Assembly: GCF_018437225.1 (NCBI RefSeq)
Contig: NZ_JAAMFI010000001.1
Span: 124,001-188,000, forward strand
Direction: 5' to 3'
DNA length: 64,000 bases
Source: Fructobacillus papyriferae
GTDB taxonomy: Bacteria > Bacillota > Bacilli > Lactobacillales > Lactobacillaceae
Positions 34,954 to 43,583 of the stretch are shown here, in pieces. The notes beneath the pieces were generated by a model, which was not told the DNA's origin, ran no database searches, and saw nothing but the letters and a program-made list of their open reading frames with translations. Both the position numbers and the translations under genes were made by a program. How positions within the stretch are numbered: position 1 is the stretch's first letter; each line of letters opens with the position of its first letter.

Positions 34954-36612
34954 CTAATCTTGAATGTTGATAAATTCAAACTTTTCAACGTCAAAGAGGC
35001 CCTGGTCAGTGATTTTTAGACTCGAAATTACCGGCAAAGCCATGAAGGATAGGGTCAGGAAAGGATCGAATGGTAAGTCTGAAATTTCAGCAAAGGCTTG
35101 ATTCAAGCGGTCTTGTTCATCGATTAATGCTTCGTATCGTTTATCTGACATGAGTCCCCCAACTGGCAAGGGTAAGGTGGTGACTTGGCCTTGATTGACC
35201 ACGACTTGACCGCCGCCGATTTCTTTTAGTGTTTGAACAGCCAGTAGCATGTCAGCATCGTTTTGACCGGCCACAATCACATTATGGGAATCGTGGGCGA
35301 TGGTTGAAGCGATAGCGCCTTGACGGATATGCAACCCTCGAATGATGCCAAGGCCATGTCCAAGATCATGATAGCGTTCGATGACGGCGACTTTGGCAAA
35401 GGTTTCATCAGCACAGAACTGACCATCAGTGTTGACGGGGACTTTTTCAATGGTGTGTTTAGTCGTGATATGGTGCGGTTCGATTTCGATCACGTGAGCT
35501 GGCTTTGTTGCCTCCAATGGCAAAGTTAGATTTTCTTTTTTAAAGGTAAAATTGATCTGCTGGCCGGGCAACCAGAGAACGGGTTCTTTCTGGTCTTCAA
35601 AGATTTGGCCGGATACGATTGTTTTTTGAACGCTTACCTTTTTCAGGTCAGACAAAATCAAGAGGTCGGCTTCAAATCCAGGAGCGATGGCGCCGACGTT
35701 TTCTAAGTGATGGGCCTTGGCAGCATTGAGCGAAGCTAGCGTAAAGGCCTGTTCGGCTAAGAGACCATGTTGAATAGCAAGTGCCACGTTAAAGTTGATC
35801 GACCCTTCTTGTTGAATGTCTTTGGCAGACTTGTCATCAGTGGCAAAGGAGAAGTGGGACTGGTTTTTAGCGTTTACGGCTGGCAGCAAAGCTAATTCGT
35901 CTCGTTCAACTGTTCCCTCGCGAATGAAGATGTTCATTCCAGAAGAGATACGGTCAAGTGCTTCTTTAACCGATGTAGCTTCGTGGTCGGTATCGATGCC
36001 AAAATTCCGGTAGATGGCCAGTTGGCTTAGGTCGAGGCCGGCACCGTGACCATCGACATGTTTTCCTGCCTCTTGCGCATCCTTGATTTTTTGAACCATC
36101 TCTTTATCTTCGTTTAAAACAGCGGGATAGTCCATGACTTCGGCTAATCCGGCCACCTCTTTGTGCTGGTAAAATGGCTTCAAGGCATCGGCATCCAAAG
36201 TGGCTCCGGCATGCTCGAAGTTCGTGGCGGGCACGGAAGAGGGGAGCATGTAGTGGATGTGCAGTGGCGTTTTTTTAGCGGAGTCGAGCATGTATTGAAT
36301 ACCGGAAACACCAGCAACGGAGGCGATTTCGTGTGGGTCAGCGAAGATCCGTGTGACGCCTTGTTTTAAGGATAAGCGACCGAATTCAGAAGGGGTTAAT
36401 AAGGAGGATTCGATGTGCAAATGGGCGTCGATTAAGCCAGGAACGATGTATTTTCCAGAACAATCCATTCTTTTTTGGGCCTGGTAAGCGTCTGTATGGC
36501 CAACAAAAACGATACGGTTTCCCTTAATCCAAACGGACTGTTCTTGAAACTCTTGTGTGAAGACGTTTAAGACTTGTCCGGAATGTAGCTCGTAGTCGAC
36601 GGGAATTGGCAT
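34954..36612 (-). CDS. adeC: Adenine deaminase
   Basis: A 552-residue amidohydrolase-family enzyme that turns adenine into hypoxanthine and ammonia for purine salvage. Metal motifs are DAHLHIESS (about 62-70) and FADPHEIA (about 90-97), with DGHGAGLD and the DTDHEAT region further on. The C-terminal domain carries VGGLMSD. The start ATG follows aaaggag. A PurBox pair lies just upstream. Length fits bacterial AdeC. Confidence 0.93.
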   Translation of the reverse strand: MPIPVDYELHSGQVLNVFTQEFQEQSVWIKGNRIVFVGHTDAYQAQKRMDCSGKYIVPGLIDAHLHIESSLLTPSEFGRLSLKQGVTRIFADPHEIASVAGVSGIQYMLDSAKKTPLHIHYMLPSSVPATNFEHAGATLDADALKPFYQHKEVAGLAEVMDYPAVLNEDKEMVQKIKDAQEAGKHVDGHGAGLDLSQLAIYRNFGIDTDHEATSVKEALDRISSGMNIFIREGTVERDELALLPAVNAKNQSHFSFATDDKSAKDIQQEGSINFNVALAIQHGLLAEQAFTLASLNAAKAHHLENVGAIAPGFEADLLILSDLKKVSVQKTIVSGQIFEDQKEPVLWLPGQQINFTFKKENLTLPLEATKPAHVIEIEPHHITTKHTIEKVPVNTDGQFCADETFAKVAVIERYHDLGHGLGIIRGLHIRQGAIASTIAHDSHNVIVAGQNDADMLLAVQTLKEIGGGQVVVNQGQVTTLPLPVGGLMSDKRYEALIDEQDRLNQAFAEISDLPFDPFLTLSFMALPVISSLKITDQGLFDVEKFEFINIQD

Positions 36613-36644
36613 AAAAAGCTCCTTTAATTTCGTAAATTTTATTT

Positions 36645-36650
36645 ATTTTA
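36645..36650 (-). promoter_or_regulatory. Predicted adeC -10 element
   Basis: TAAAAT on the minus strand, 33 nt before the adeC start. The -35 position falls on the PurBox at 36667-36675. Confidence 0.45.
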
Positions 36651-36666
36651 GCATATATAAGGCGAA

Positions 36667-36701
36667 AATGTTCGGGAAATGTCGGATAGAAACCGAACGT
36701 T
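36667..36701. promoter_or_regulatory. PurBox pair (PurR binding site)
   Basis: AATGTTCGG (36667-36675) and CCGAACGTT (36693-36701) are inverted and 17 nt apart. This is the core CCGAAC and spacing known for PurR sites in Bacillota. It lies in the adeC promoter. Confidence 0.7.
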
Positions 36702-36857
36702 TCGCAAGTAACGTTAAGAAAATGTAAGAAATCGGGATTATTTGTCTATACCAATCATGAAATTGGTCTTTAATAACCTTTACTATCCTGATAAAATAGC
36801 CTTATTAGATAATTAATTTTAATAAACCAATTTTATGTATGAAAGTGAGATTCAACC
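36702..36857 (+). promoter_or_regulatory. AT-rich leader of glmS
   Basis: It contains the inverted repeat accaat-catgaa-attggt (about 36759-36775) and a possible TAAAAT -10 near 36792. I see no glmS ribozyme. The ribosome site (aaagtgag) is moderate. Confidence 0.4.
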
Positions 36858-38660
36858 ATGTGCGGAATTGTTGGTGTAACTGGTGTAGGGGATGCACTAC
36901 CCTATTTATTGCAAGGCTTACAAAAGCTCGAATACCGCGGCTATGATTCAGCCGGGGTTTATTTGACGGATGCCTCTGGCAAGAACGCTTTGATCAAAGA
37001 AAAGGGCCGTGTTGCCAAACTAGCTGAGAAGGCCAAGGCTAACGGTTTTGCTGGAACAGCTGGAATTGCCCACACGCGTTGGGCGACCCATGGAAACGTG
37101 ACGGTCGAAAATGCCCACCCACAAAAGTCTTCAGACGACCGCTTTTTCTTGGTCCACAACGGGGTGATCGAAAACTATCAGGAATTGACGGAAACGTATT
37201 TACAAAGGGTTCACTTGGTTTCTGAAACGGACACGGAAGTGGCTGTTCAGTTGGTCGACAAGTTCTCAAAGGAGGGCATGGCAACCGCTGACGCTTTCCG
37301 CAAGATGATTTCTTTGCTCGATGGCAACTCAGCCTACGGCTTTTTGCTGGTCGACCACGAAGACCCAGAAACGCTCTACGTAGCCAAGAAGAAGTCACCA
37401 CTTTTGGTCGGCGTATCCGATCACGGGAACGCGGTCACTTCTGACGCGGCTGCCATGATTGATTTAACCAAGGACTTCATCGAATTGCGCGATGGCGACA
37501 TGGCGATCGTCAAGCCATCATCTGTGACGATCTACGACGCGGCAGGTGAACAAGTCAACCGCGAACCATTCACTTTGGAAATCGATCCCGAAGACACGGA
37601 CAAGGGGGCATACCCTTACTACATGTTGAAGGAAATCGACGAACAAGCCGTTGTGGCTCGTAACATCGCCGGTCACTACTACGACGAAGACGGTAACTTG
37701 CAGGGAATTCCATGCGCTGTCACGGACGCCATCGAGGAAGCCGACCGCCTTTACATCGTTGCGGCTGGTACGTCATACCACGCCGGACTGGTTGGTAAGC
37801 GTTACTTCGAACAGTGGGCAAAGATTCCAACCGAAGTCCACATCGCTTCGGAATTTGCCTACGACCAACCAATGTTATCCGAAAAGCCATTCTTCATCTT
37901 CTTGTCACAGTCTGGTGAAACGGCCGACTCACGCGAAGTCTTGGACAACGTGAAGAAGCAAGGCTTCCCAGCCCTGACTTTGGCTAACGTGATGAACTCA
38001 ACCTTGACTCGTGAAGCGGACTTCGCTTTGCCTGTCTTGGCTGGCCCTGAAATCGCCGTTGCCTCAACCAAGGCCTACACGGCTCAAGTGTTGGTCCAAG
38101 CTATCTTGGCTGCCGCGCTTGGTAACCCTGGCTTTGATTTGAAGGCGGAATTGGCTAAGGTCGCTGTTGAGATTCAAGCCATTACGGACGAAAAAGAAAC
38201 GTTTAAGAAGATTGCCGAAGACGCTTTGGTGGGTCAGCACTCAGCCTTTTATATCGGTCGTGGCTTGGATGCCGCGGTTGCTTTGGAAGCGGCTTTGAAG
38301 TTGAAGGAAATTTCCTATATTCAAACCGAAGGCTTTGCGGCCGGGGAGTTGAAGCACGGCACGATTTCTCTGATCGAAGACAAGACGCCGGTCTTTGCTT
38401 TGCTCACGCAATCAAAGACGGCTGGCTTGCTCCGCGGCGAAGTAGCGCAAGTCGCTGCTCGTGGTGCTAACACGATTGTCTTTGCTTCTGAAAACTTGGC
38501 AAAAGAAGGCGATGCCTTCGTTTTGCCACAAGTGAACGAATTGCTCATGCCGCTTTTGGCCGTTATTCCGGCTCAATTGATCGCTTATTACGCGACATTG
38601 GCCCGTGGTTTGGATGTGGATCGGCCTCGCAACTTGGCCAAGTCCGTCACGGTTCAATAA
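36858..38660 (+). CDS. glmS: Glucosamine-6-phosphate synthase
   Basis: A 600-residue amidotransferase that makes glucosamine-6-phosphate from fructose-6-phosphate and glutamine, the first step to UDP-GlcNAc and cell wall. The N-terminus MCGIVG exposes Cys2, the glutaminase nucleophile. Two SIS domains follow (AAGTSYHAG and FLSQSGETADS; GRGLDAAVALEAALKLKEISY), and the C-terminus is PRNLAKSVTVQ as in the family. Codons are strongly biased, suggesting high expression. Confidence 0.97.
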   Translation: MCGIVGVTGVGDALPYLLQGLQKLEYRGYDSAGVYLTDASGKNALIKEKGRVAKLAEKAKANGFAGTAGIAHTRWATHGNVTVENAHPQKSSDDRFFLVHNGVIENYQELTETYLQRVHLVSETDTEVAVQLVDKFSKEGMATADAFRKMISLLDGNSAYGFLLVDHEDPETLYVAKKKSPLLVGVSDHGNAVTSDAAAMIDLTKDFIELRDGDMAIVKPSSVTIYDAAGEQVNREPFTLEIDPEDTDKGAYPYYMLKEIDEQAVVARNIAGHYYDEDGNLQGIPCAVTDAIEEADRLYIVAAGTSYHAGLVGKRYFEQWAKIPTEVHIASEFAYDQPMLSEKPFFIFLSQSGETADSREVLDNVKKQGFPALTLANVMNSTLTREADFALPVLAGPEIAVASTKAYTAQVLVQAILAAALGNPGFDLKAELAKVAVEIQAITDEKETFKKIAEDALVGQHSAFYIGRGLDAAVALEAALKLKEISYIQTEGFAAGELKHGTISLIEDKTPVFALLTQSKTAGLLRGEVAQVAARGANTIVFASENLAKEGDAFVLPQVNELLMPLLAVIPAQLIAYYATLARGLDVDRPRNLAKSVTVQ

Positions 38661-38713
38661 GCGACGCTGAAGCGTCTTTGTTGACCATTTTGACAGTCTT
38701 AAAAGACGGTTTG

Positions 38714-38742
38714 AAAACTGGTGATTTTTCACCAGTTTTTTT
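38714..38742 (+). terminator. Terminator after glmS
   Basis: Perfect stem aaaactggtg / caccagtttt with T run. A smaller gacgct / agcgtc hairpin lies at 38663. Confidence 0.88.
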
Positions 38743-38769
38743 GTTTGTGTCTTGAAATTCTGGTAAACT
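38741..38769 (+). promoter_or_regulatory. Predicted promoter of the uppS operon
   Basis: TTGTTT (38741-38746), 17 nt, TAAACT (38764-38769), 39 nt before uppS. Confidence 0.5.
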
Positions 38770-38808
38770 AATGAAGAGTATTTTTCAATTTTTTTAGGGG
38801 TAGTTACC

Positions 38809-39600
38809 ATGTCCATTTTTTCTCGAATTTTTCATTCGAAAGAGTCCGCCAGCCAAACGTTCGAAGAAGCTTTGGCCAATGGGCAATTGAAGGTTCCAAA
38901 GCACTTAGCTGTCATCATGGATGGAAACGGCCGCTGGGCAAAAAAACGCCATTTACCTCGTGTTTCCGGGCATAAAGAGGGGATGGAAACGGTCAAGCGG
39001 GTCACCAAGTTAGCGAATAATACGGGGATCAATGTTTTGACGGTTTATGCCTTTTCAACAGAGAATTGGTCGCGACCAAAAGATGAAGTCTCTTTCTTAA
39101 TGAAGTTGCCCGTAACTTTTTTCGATACTTTTGTTCCTGAATTAGTTCAGCAAAATGTTCGTGTCGAGACGATCGGAAACATTGATCAACTCCCTGAAAT
39201 CACGAAAAAAGCTGTCTTAGATGCCAAGGAAAAGACGAAGCATAACACTGGTTTAATTCTGAATTTTGCCTTAAATTACGGTGGTCAACAAGAAATTATT
39301 GATGCCGCAAGAATTTTGGCTGAGGAAGTGGCTGCTGGTGATCGATCGGCTGATCAAATTGATCAGACGATCTTTGAAGGAAAGTTGACGACTGGCTTTT
39401 TGGGTCAGTATGCCAATCCAGATTTGATTATTCGAACGTCTGGCGAAGAACGCTTATCCAATTTCTTACCGTATCAGGCCGCTTATTCCGAGTTTTACTT
39501 TACCGATGTCTTCTGGCCTGACTTTGGAAAAGAAGACTTCGAGGCAGCCTTAAAGGCCTATACCAAGCGTGATCGTCGCTTTGGTAACGTGAAAGCTTAA
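38809..39600 (+). CDS. uppS: Undecaprenyl diphosphate synthase
   Basis: A 263-residue cis-prenyltransferase making the C55 lipid carrier for cell-wall synthesis. The catalytic motif MDGNGRWAKK has Asp38. Conserved AFSTENWSRP and the C-terminal RTSGEERLSNFLPYQAAYSE regions are intact. It heads a membrane and translation operon with cdsA, rseP, proS and polC. It has a short extra N-terminus of about 30 residues. Confidence 0.96.
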   Translation: MSIFSRIFHSKESASQTFEEALANGQLKVPKHLAVIMDGNGRWAKKRHLPRVSGHKEGMETVKRVTKLANNTGINVLTVYAFSTENWSRPKDEVSFLMKLPVTFFDTFVPELVQQNVRVETIGNIDQLPEITKKAVLDAKEKTKHNTGLILNFALNYGGQQEIIDAARILAEEVAAGDRSADQIDQTIFEGKLTTGFLGQYANPDLIIRTSGEERLSNFLPYQAAYSEFYFTDVFWPDFGKEDFEAALKAYTKRDRRFGNVKA

Positions 39601-39620
39601 TTTGAAAGTGAGAATTTAAG

Positions 39621-40424
39621 ATGCAAACCCGCATTATTACGGCTATCGTAGCCCTCTTGGTATTTGTTCCGCTCGTGATTATCGGGCATTTGCCCCTTTT
39701 GTTATTGACGATTGTTCTTGGCTGGGTAGCCATGGGCGAGATGCTTCGGATGACCAAGACGCTTTTGGTTTCCTTTGAAGCCATTATCTCTTTAATTGGA
39801 GTGGTTGCCCTGATTTTACCGAACCATTTCTGGCTTTGGGTATCTGAAAACTGGCCAATGACTGTCGCCTCGGATACGGTCGTATACAGCATTGCCTTTT
39901 TGTTCTTGTTACGGACGGTTTTGTCAAAGAAATCCTTTAACATCAACGATGCTGGTGTGCTTTTCTTGTCAATGGTTTACATCGGAACCGGCTTTCACTA
40001 CTTCTATATGGCCGATCAGAAGGGGCTTGCGGTCTTATTCTTTGGGATGTTGACGGTTTGGATTACGGATTCCTTTGCTTACTTCTGTGGAAAAGCTTTT
40101 GGCAAGCACAAGTTAGCCCCAAGTATCTCACCAAATAAAACCTGGGAAGGGTCACTTGGTGGTTCGGCCATTGCCATTGTTGTGATCTCGTCGATTTATG
40201 CTTGGACCGGCTGGCTTGACCGTCCGGTCATTGAAATTGTACTGGCCGTGGCGTTTTTGTCGTTAGGTGGCCAATTGGGGGATTTGATCGAATCTTCTTT
40301 CAAGCGCTACTTTGGTTTTAAGGATTCTGGTAACATCTTGCCGGGTCATGGTGGTATTTTGGATCGCTTTGATTCGATGCTTGTCGTGATGCCACTTTTG
40401 TCCATTCTTGGCTTTTTGCGCTAA
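39621..40424 (+). CDS. cdsA: Phosphatidate cytidylyltransferase
   Basis: A 267-residue, multi-pass membrane enzyme that makes CDP-diacylglycerol from phosphatidic acid and CTP. The C-terminal signature is clear: SSFKRYFGFKDSGNILPGHG followed by GILDRFDS. It starts 20 nt after uppS with a modest aaagtgag ribosome site. Standard length. Confidence 0.95.
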   Translation: MQTRIITAIVALLVFVPLVIIGHLPLLLLTIVLGWVAMGEMLRMTKTLLVSFEAIISLIGVVALILPNHFWLWVSENWPMTVASDTVVYSIAFLFLLRTVLSKKSFNINDAGVLFLSMVYIGTGFHYFYMADQKGLAVLFFGMLTVWITDSFAYFCGKAFGKHKLAPSISPNKTWEGSLGGSAIAIVVISSIYAWTGWLDRPVIEIVLAVAFLSLGGQLGDLIESSFKRYFGFKDSGNILPGHGGILDRFDSMLVVMPLLSILGFLR

Positions 40425-40505
40425 GCAAATGAAAGGCCTGGGCCAGTTGTGTGGATAACACGCTTTCTCAGGTTGCTTTATCACCCGTTTTGAAAGGAGA
40501 ATGCC

Positions 40506-41762
40506 ATGTCCATTACTGCCATTATCGCCTTTTTAATTGTTTTTGGCCTTTTAGTCAGCTTCCATGAATTCGGCCACTTCATCGTTGCCAAGATGAGCGG
40601 GGTGCTGGTTCGCGAGTTCGCTATTGGCATGGGACCCAAGGTCTTTTCCTGGTATAAGAATAATACGGCCTACACGATTCGCTTGCTACCGGTTGGTGGC
40701 TATGTTCGAATGGCTTCAGAAGAAGATCATGACAAGTTAGATGCAGGGCAACGCCTTTTTTTGGAAGAAAACGCCGATGGGTTCGTGACCAAGCTTGATT
40801 TAAGAGCAGATCAAGAAGGAGCCGGCTTTCTTGTGCAAGTGGACGAAGCGGATTTGGTGGATGATTTGACGATTTCGGCTTACCGCGCTGGTCAAGAAAA
40901 TGTGGAGACCTTTCATTTGGCAAAAGATGCCATTTTAGTTGATGAGGACGGGCAGCTGACTCGCCTAGCACCGCGTTCTTCTTGGGTGGAGTCAGCACCG
41001 GCCATCAAACGGGTGGCCATTAACTTGGCTGGGCCTTTGATGAACTTTGTTTTGGCCTTGCTGGCCGCTTTTGCTTTGGCCTTTTCTTTGAGTCAGGTGT
41101 CCTTGAACGAACCGGTTTTGGGGCAGGTCGCAAAGAGTCAGCCGGCTGCCAAAGCCGGTTTGCAGTCCGGTGACCGAATTGAGAAGGTGAACGGCCAAAG
41201 AGTTGAGCACTTTACCGACTTTGCCGCCTTAGTTTCGGAACAAAAGGACAAGGAAATGTCTTTGACCTATGTTCGTAACGGCAAGGAGGCTGAGACCCAG
41301 GTGCAGGCCGAAAAGACGACGGTATCTGGCCAAACCGTCTACCGAATTGGTGTGATGGCAAAGGGGGAGACCGGCTTTTTGAATCGGTTGAAATACGGTG
41401 GCATGATGTGTGCTTCTTGGTTCCATCAGGTTTTTGATGGCATCGTGAACCTCTTTAGCACCACCTTTTCGCTAAATAAATTAGGTGGACCGGTCATGTT
41501 AGCCAAGGCCACGTCAACGGCCACTAACCAAGGCTTCTTGACTGTTTTGGCCCTGCTTGGCATGTTGTCAGTCAACCTCGGCTTGATTAATTTGCTGCCC
41601 ATCCCCCCTTTGGATGGTGGTAAGGTCTTCTTGGATCTCTATGAAAGTATTTTCAAAAAGCCTTTCCCGAAGAAGGTAACGGGATTATTACTCACGGCTG
41701 GTACGGTGGCACTGATCATTTTGATGATCTTAGTGACTGCCAACGACTTGCTTCATTTTTAA
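40506..41762 (+). CDS. rseP: RseP/YvjB-type site-2 membrane zinc protease
   Basis: A 418-residue intramembrane metalloprotease. Zinc motif HEFGH is at 20-24 in the first membrane segment, a PDZ domain spans about 200-280 (KAGLQSGDRIEKVNGQ), and the second zinc motif NLLPIPPLDGGK is near 360. It cleaves signal peptides remaining in the membrane and anti-sigma factors. In operon with cdsA and proS; ribosome site aaggagaatgcc. Confidence 0.95.
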   Translation: MSITAIIAFLIVFGLLVSFHEFGHFIVAKMSGVLVREFAIGMGPKVFSWYKNNTAYTIRLLPVGGYVRMASEEDHDKLDAGQRLFLEENADGFVTKLDLRADQEGAGFLVQVDEADLVDDLTISAYRAGQENVETFHLAKDAILVDEDGQLTRLAPRSSWVESAPAIKRVAINLAGPLMNFVLALLAAFALAFSLSQVSLNEPVLGQVAKSQPAAKAGLQSGDRIEKVNGQRVEHFTDFAALVSEQKDKEMSLTYVRNGKEAETQVQAEKTTVSGQTVYRIGVMAKGETGFLNRLKYGGMMCASWFHQVFDGIVNLFSTTFSLNKLGGPVMLAKATSTATNQGFLTVLALLGMLSVNLGLINLLPIPPLDGGKVFLDLYESIFKKPFPKKVTGLLLTAGTVALIILMILVTANDLLHF

Positions 41763-41814
41763 TTCATGGGGATGTTCCCCGTACATATCACTTGTAAGAT
41801 GAAAGAAGGATATT

Positions 41815-43530
41815 ATGAAACAGACAAAGCTTTTGATGCCTACTTTGCGTGAAGTCCCTGCTGACGCGGAAGTGAAGTCCCACCAATACCTCTTAAAAGC
41901 TGGTTACATTCGTCCCGTTTCGGCCGGTGCTTTTGCTTATTTGCCATTAGCAAAACGTGTCTTAAACAAGGTTGAAGCCATTGTTCGCGAGGAAATGGAA
42001 GCGATCAATGCCAACGAGATGTTGGTGCCTGAAATCTTGCCTGCCGAACTTTGGCAGCGTTCTGGACGTTATCAGACCTATGGACAGGATCTGTATAAGT
42101 TTAAAAACCGGCAAGATCGTGATTTCATTTTGGGACCTACGCACGAAGAAACCTTTACGGAATTGATCGGTGGCGATATCAAGTCTTACAAGAAGTTGCC
42201 TTTGCTGGTTTATCAAATTCAATCCAAGTTCCGCGATGAAGGACGACCACGTTTCGGTTTGTTGCGGACACGCGAGTTCTTAATGAAGGACGCTTATTCC
42301 TTTACAGCTGATCAAGAAGGCTTGGACAGCATCTTTGATCAAATGGAAGACGCCTATCGTCGCATTTTTGATCGCATTGGTTTGGATTACCGCGTCATTG
42401 TCGGGGATGCCGGTGCCATGGGTGGTTCGGATTCTAAGGAATTCTCTGCACCCGCAGCTGCTGGAGAAGACACGATTGTCTACTCAGAAGGATCAGACTA
42501 CGCAGCTAACCTGGAAATGGCCCAGGACTTCTACGAACGAGTGGATCGTTCTAGCGAAGCCCAAGAAGCGATGACGACCATCGATACGCCAAATGTTAAG
42601 ACGATTGAAGCATTGTCTGCTTTGCTCGATCGTCCGGCTTCAGAATTAGTCAAGACGATTGTCTTGGCTGGACCAGAAGGGCAATTGATTGCAGTTGTCA
42701 CGACTGGTGACTTTGACGTGAACACGGTCAAAGTTCAAAACTTCCTTGGTTTGTCAGAAGTTGATTTGGCAGATGAGACGGTTGTGAAAGAGAAGTTGGG
42801 CGCATCATTTGGCTCACTTGGACCGGTTGCTTTGCCTGAAGACATTCAACTTTTGGTAGACGAACGAGCCGCTGACTTGGTCAACTTTGCTGCAGGCGCC
42901 AACGAAGATGGCAAGCATCATCTAAACGTTAACTGGGGCCGCGATGTGGCTTTGGAAGAGGACCAAGTTGGCGACTTTCGTACCGTTAAAGAAGGGGAAA
43001 TGGCCGTTGATGGTAAGGGCAAGTTGGCCTTTACCAAGGGGATCGAAATCGGTCACATCTTCAAGCTGGGAACGAAGTATTCCGCAGCCTTGGGTGCCCA
43101 AGTGCTTGACCAAAACGGCCGTGCCGTTGACATGATCATGGGCTGCTACGGCATTGGTCTTTCCCGCTTGCTGGCCGCTGTTTCGGAACAAAAAGCCGAT
43201 GAGAAGGGCTTGGTCTGGCCTGCAGCGATTGCCCCATATGATGTGCACATCGTTCCAATTAATTTGAAGGATGACGACCAGGCAGCCGTTGTCGCTGACT
43301 TGGAAAAGGCTGTGGCTGAAGCTCACTTTGATAGCCTGGTCGACGACCGTAAGGAGCGGGCCGGCGTGAAGTTTGCGGATGCCGATTTGATTGGTCTACC
43401 AATTCGAATCACGGTGGGCAAAAAGGCCGGTGAGGGAATTGTCGAAGTGGTCTTGCGTGAAAGTGGCGAAAGCTTTGAAATGCAGGCATCTGAAGTGGTT
43501 GATCACTTGGCCGACTGGTTGCAAAAGTAA
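41815..43530 (+). CDS. proS: Prolyl-tRNA synthetase (bacterial type with INS editing domain)
   Basis: A 571-residue class II synthetase charging tRNA-Pro. Class II motifs appear as PTHEETFTEL and RDEGRPRFGLLRTREFLMKDAYSF. Residues about 225-400 form the inserted editing domain that removes mischarged Ala. The anticodon-binding domain is at the C-terminus. Ribosome site gaaagaagg. A terminator hairpin follows. Confidence 0.97.
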   Translation: MKQTKLLMPTLREVPADAEVKSHQYLLKAGYIRPVSAGAFAYLPLAKRVLNKVEAIVREEMEAINANEMLVPEILPAELWQRSGRYQTYGQDLYKFKNRQDRDFILGPTHEETFTELIGGDIKSYKKLPLLVYQIQSKFRDEGRPRFGLLRTREFLMKDAYSFTADQEGLDSIFDQMEDAYRRIFDRIGLDYRVIVGDAGAMGGSDSKEFSAPAAAGEDTIVYSEGSDYAANLEMAQDFYERVDRSSEAQEAMTTIDTPNVKTIEALSALLDRPASELVKTIVLAGPEGQLIAVVTTGDFDVNTVKVQNFLGLSEVDLADETVVKEKLGASFGSLGPVALPEDIQLLVDERAADLVNFAAGANEDGKHHLNVNWGRDVALEEDQVGDFRTVKEGEMAVDGKGKLAFTKGIEIGHIFKLGTKYSAALGAQVLDQNGRAVDMIMGCYGIGLSRLLAAVSEQKADEKGLVWPAAIAPYDVHIVPINLKDDDQAAVVADLEKAVAEAHFDSLVDDRKERAGVKFADADLIGLPIRITVGKKAGEGIVEVVLRESGESFEMQASEVVDHLADWLQK

Positions 43531-43536
43531 GAAATG

Positions 43537-43561
43537 AAAGTCGACAGTTTGTCGACTTTTT
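43537..43561 (+). terminator. Terminator between proS and polC
   Basis: Stem aaagtcgac / gtcgacttt with T5. Some read-through into polC is likely. Confidence 0.75.
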
Positions 43562-43583
43562 GCCGTTTAATTAGGAAGGGTTC

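Noticed and set aside
36702-36857. glmS ribozyme or riboswitch
   Set aside because: The conserved ribozyme core is not visible, and the region is too AT-rich and short.
41763-41814. T-box before proS
   Set aside because: Only 52 nt, with no specifier stem or T-box core; it is inside an operon.
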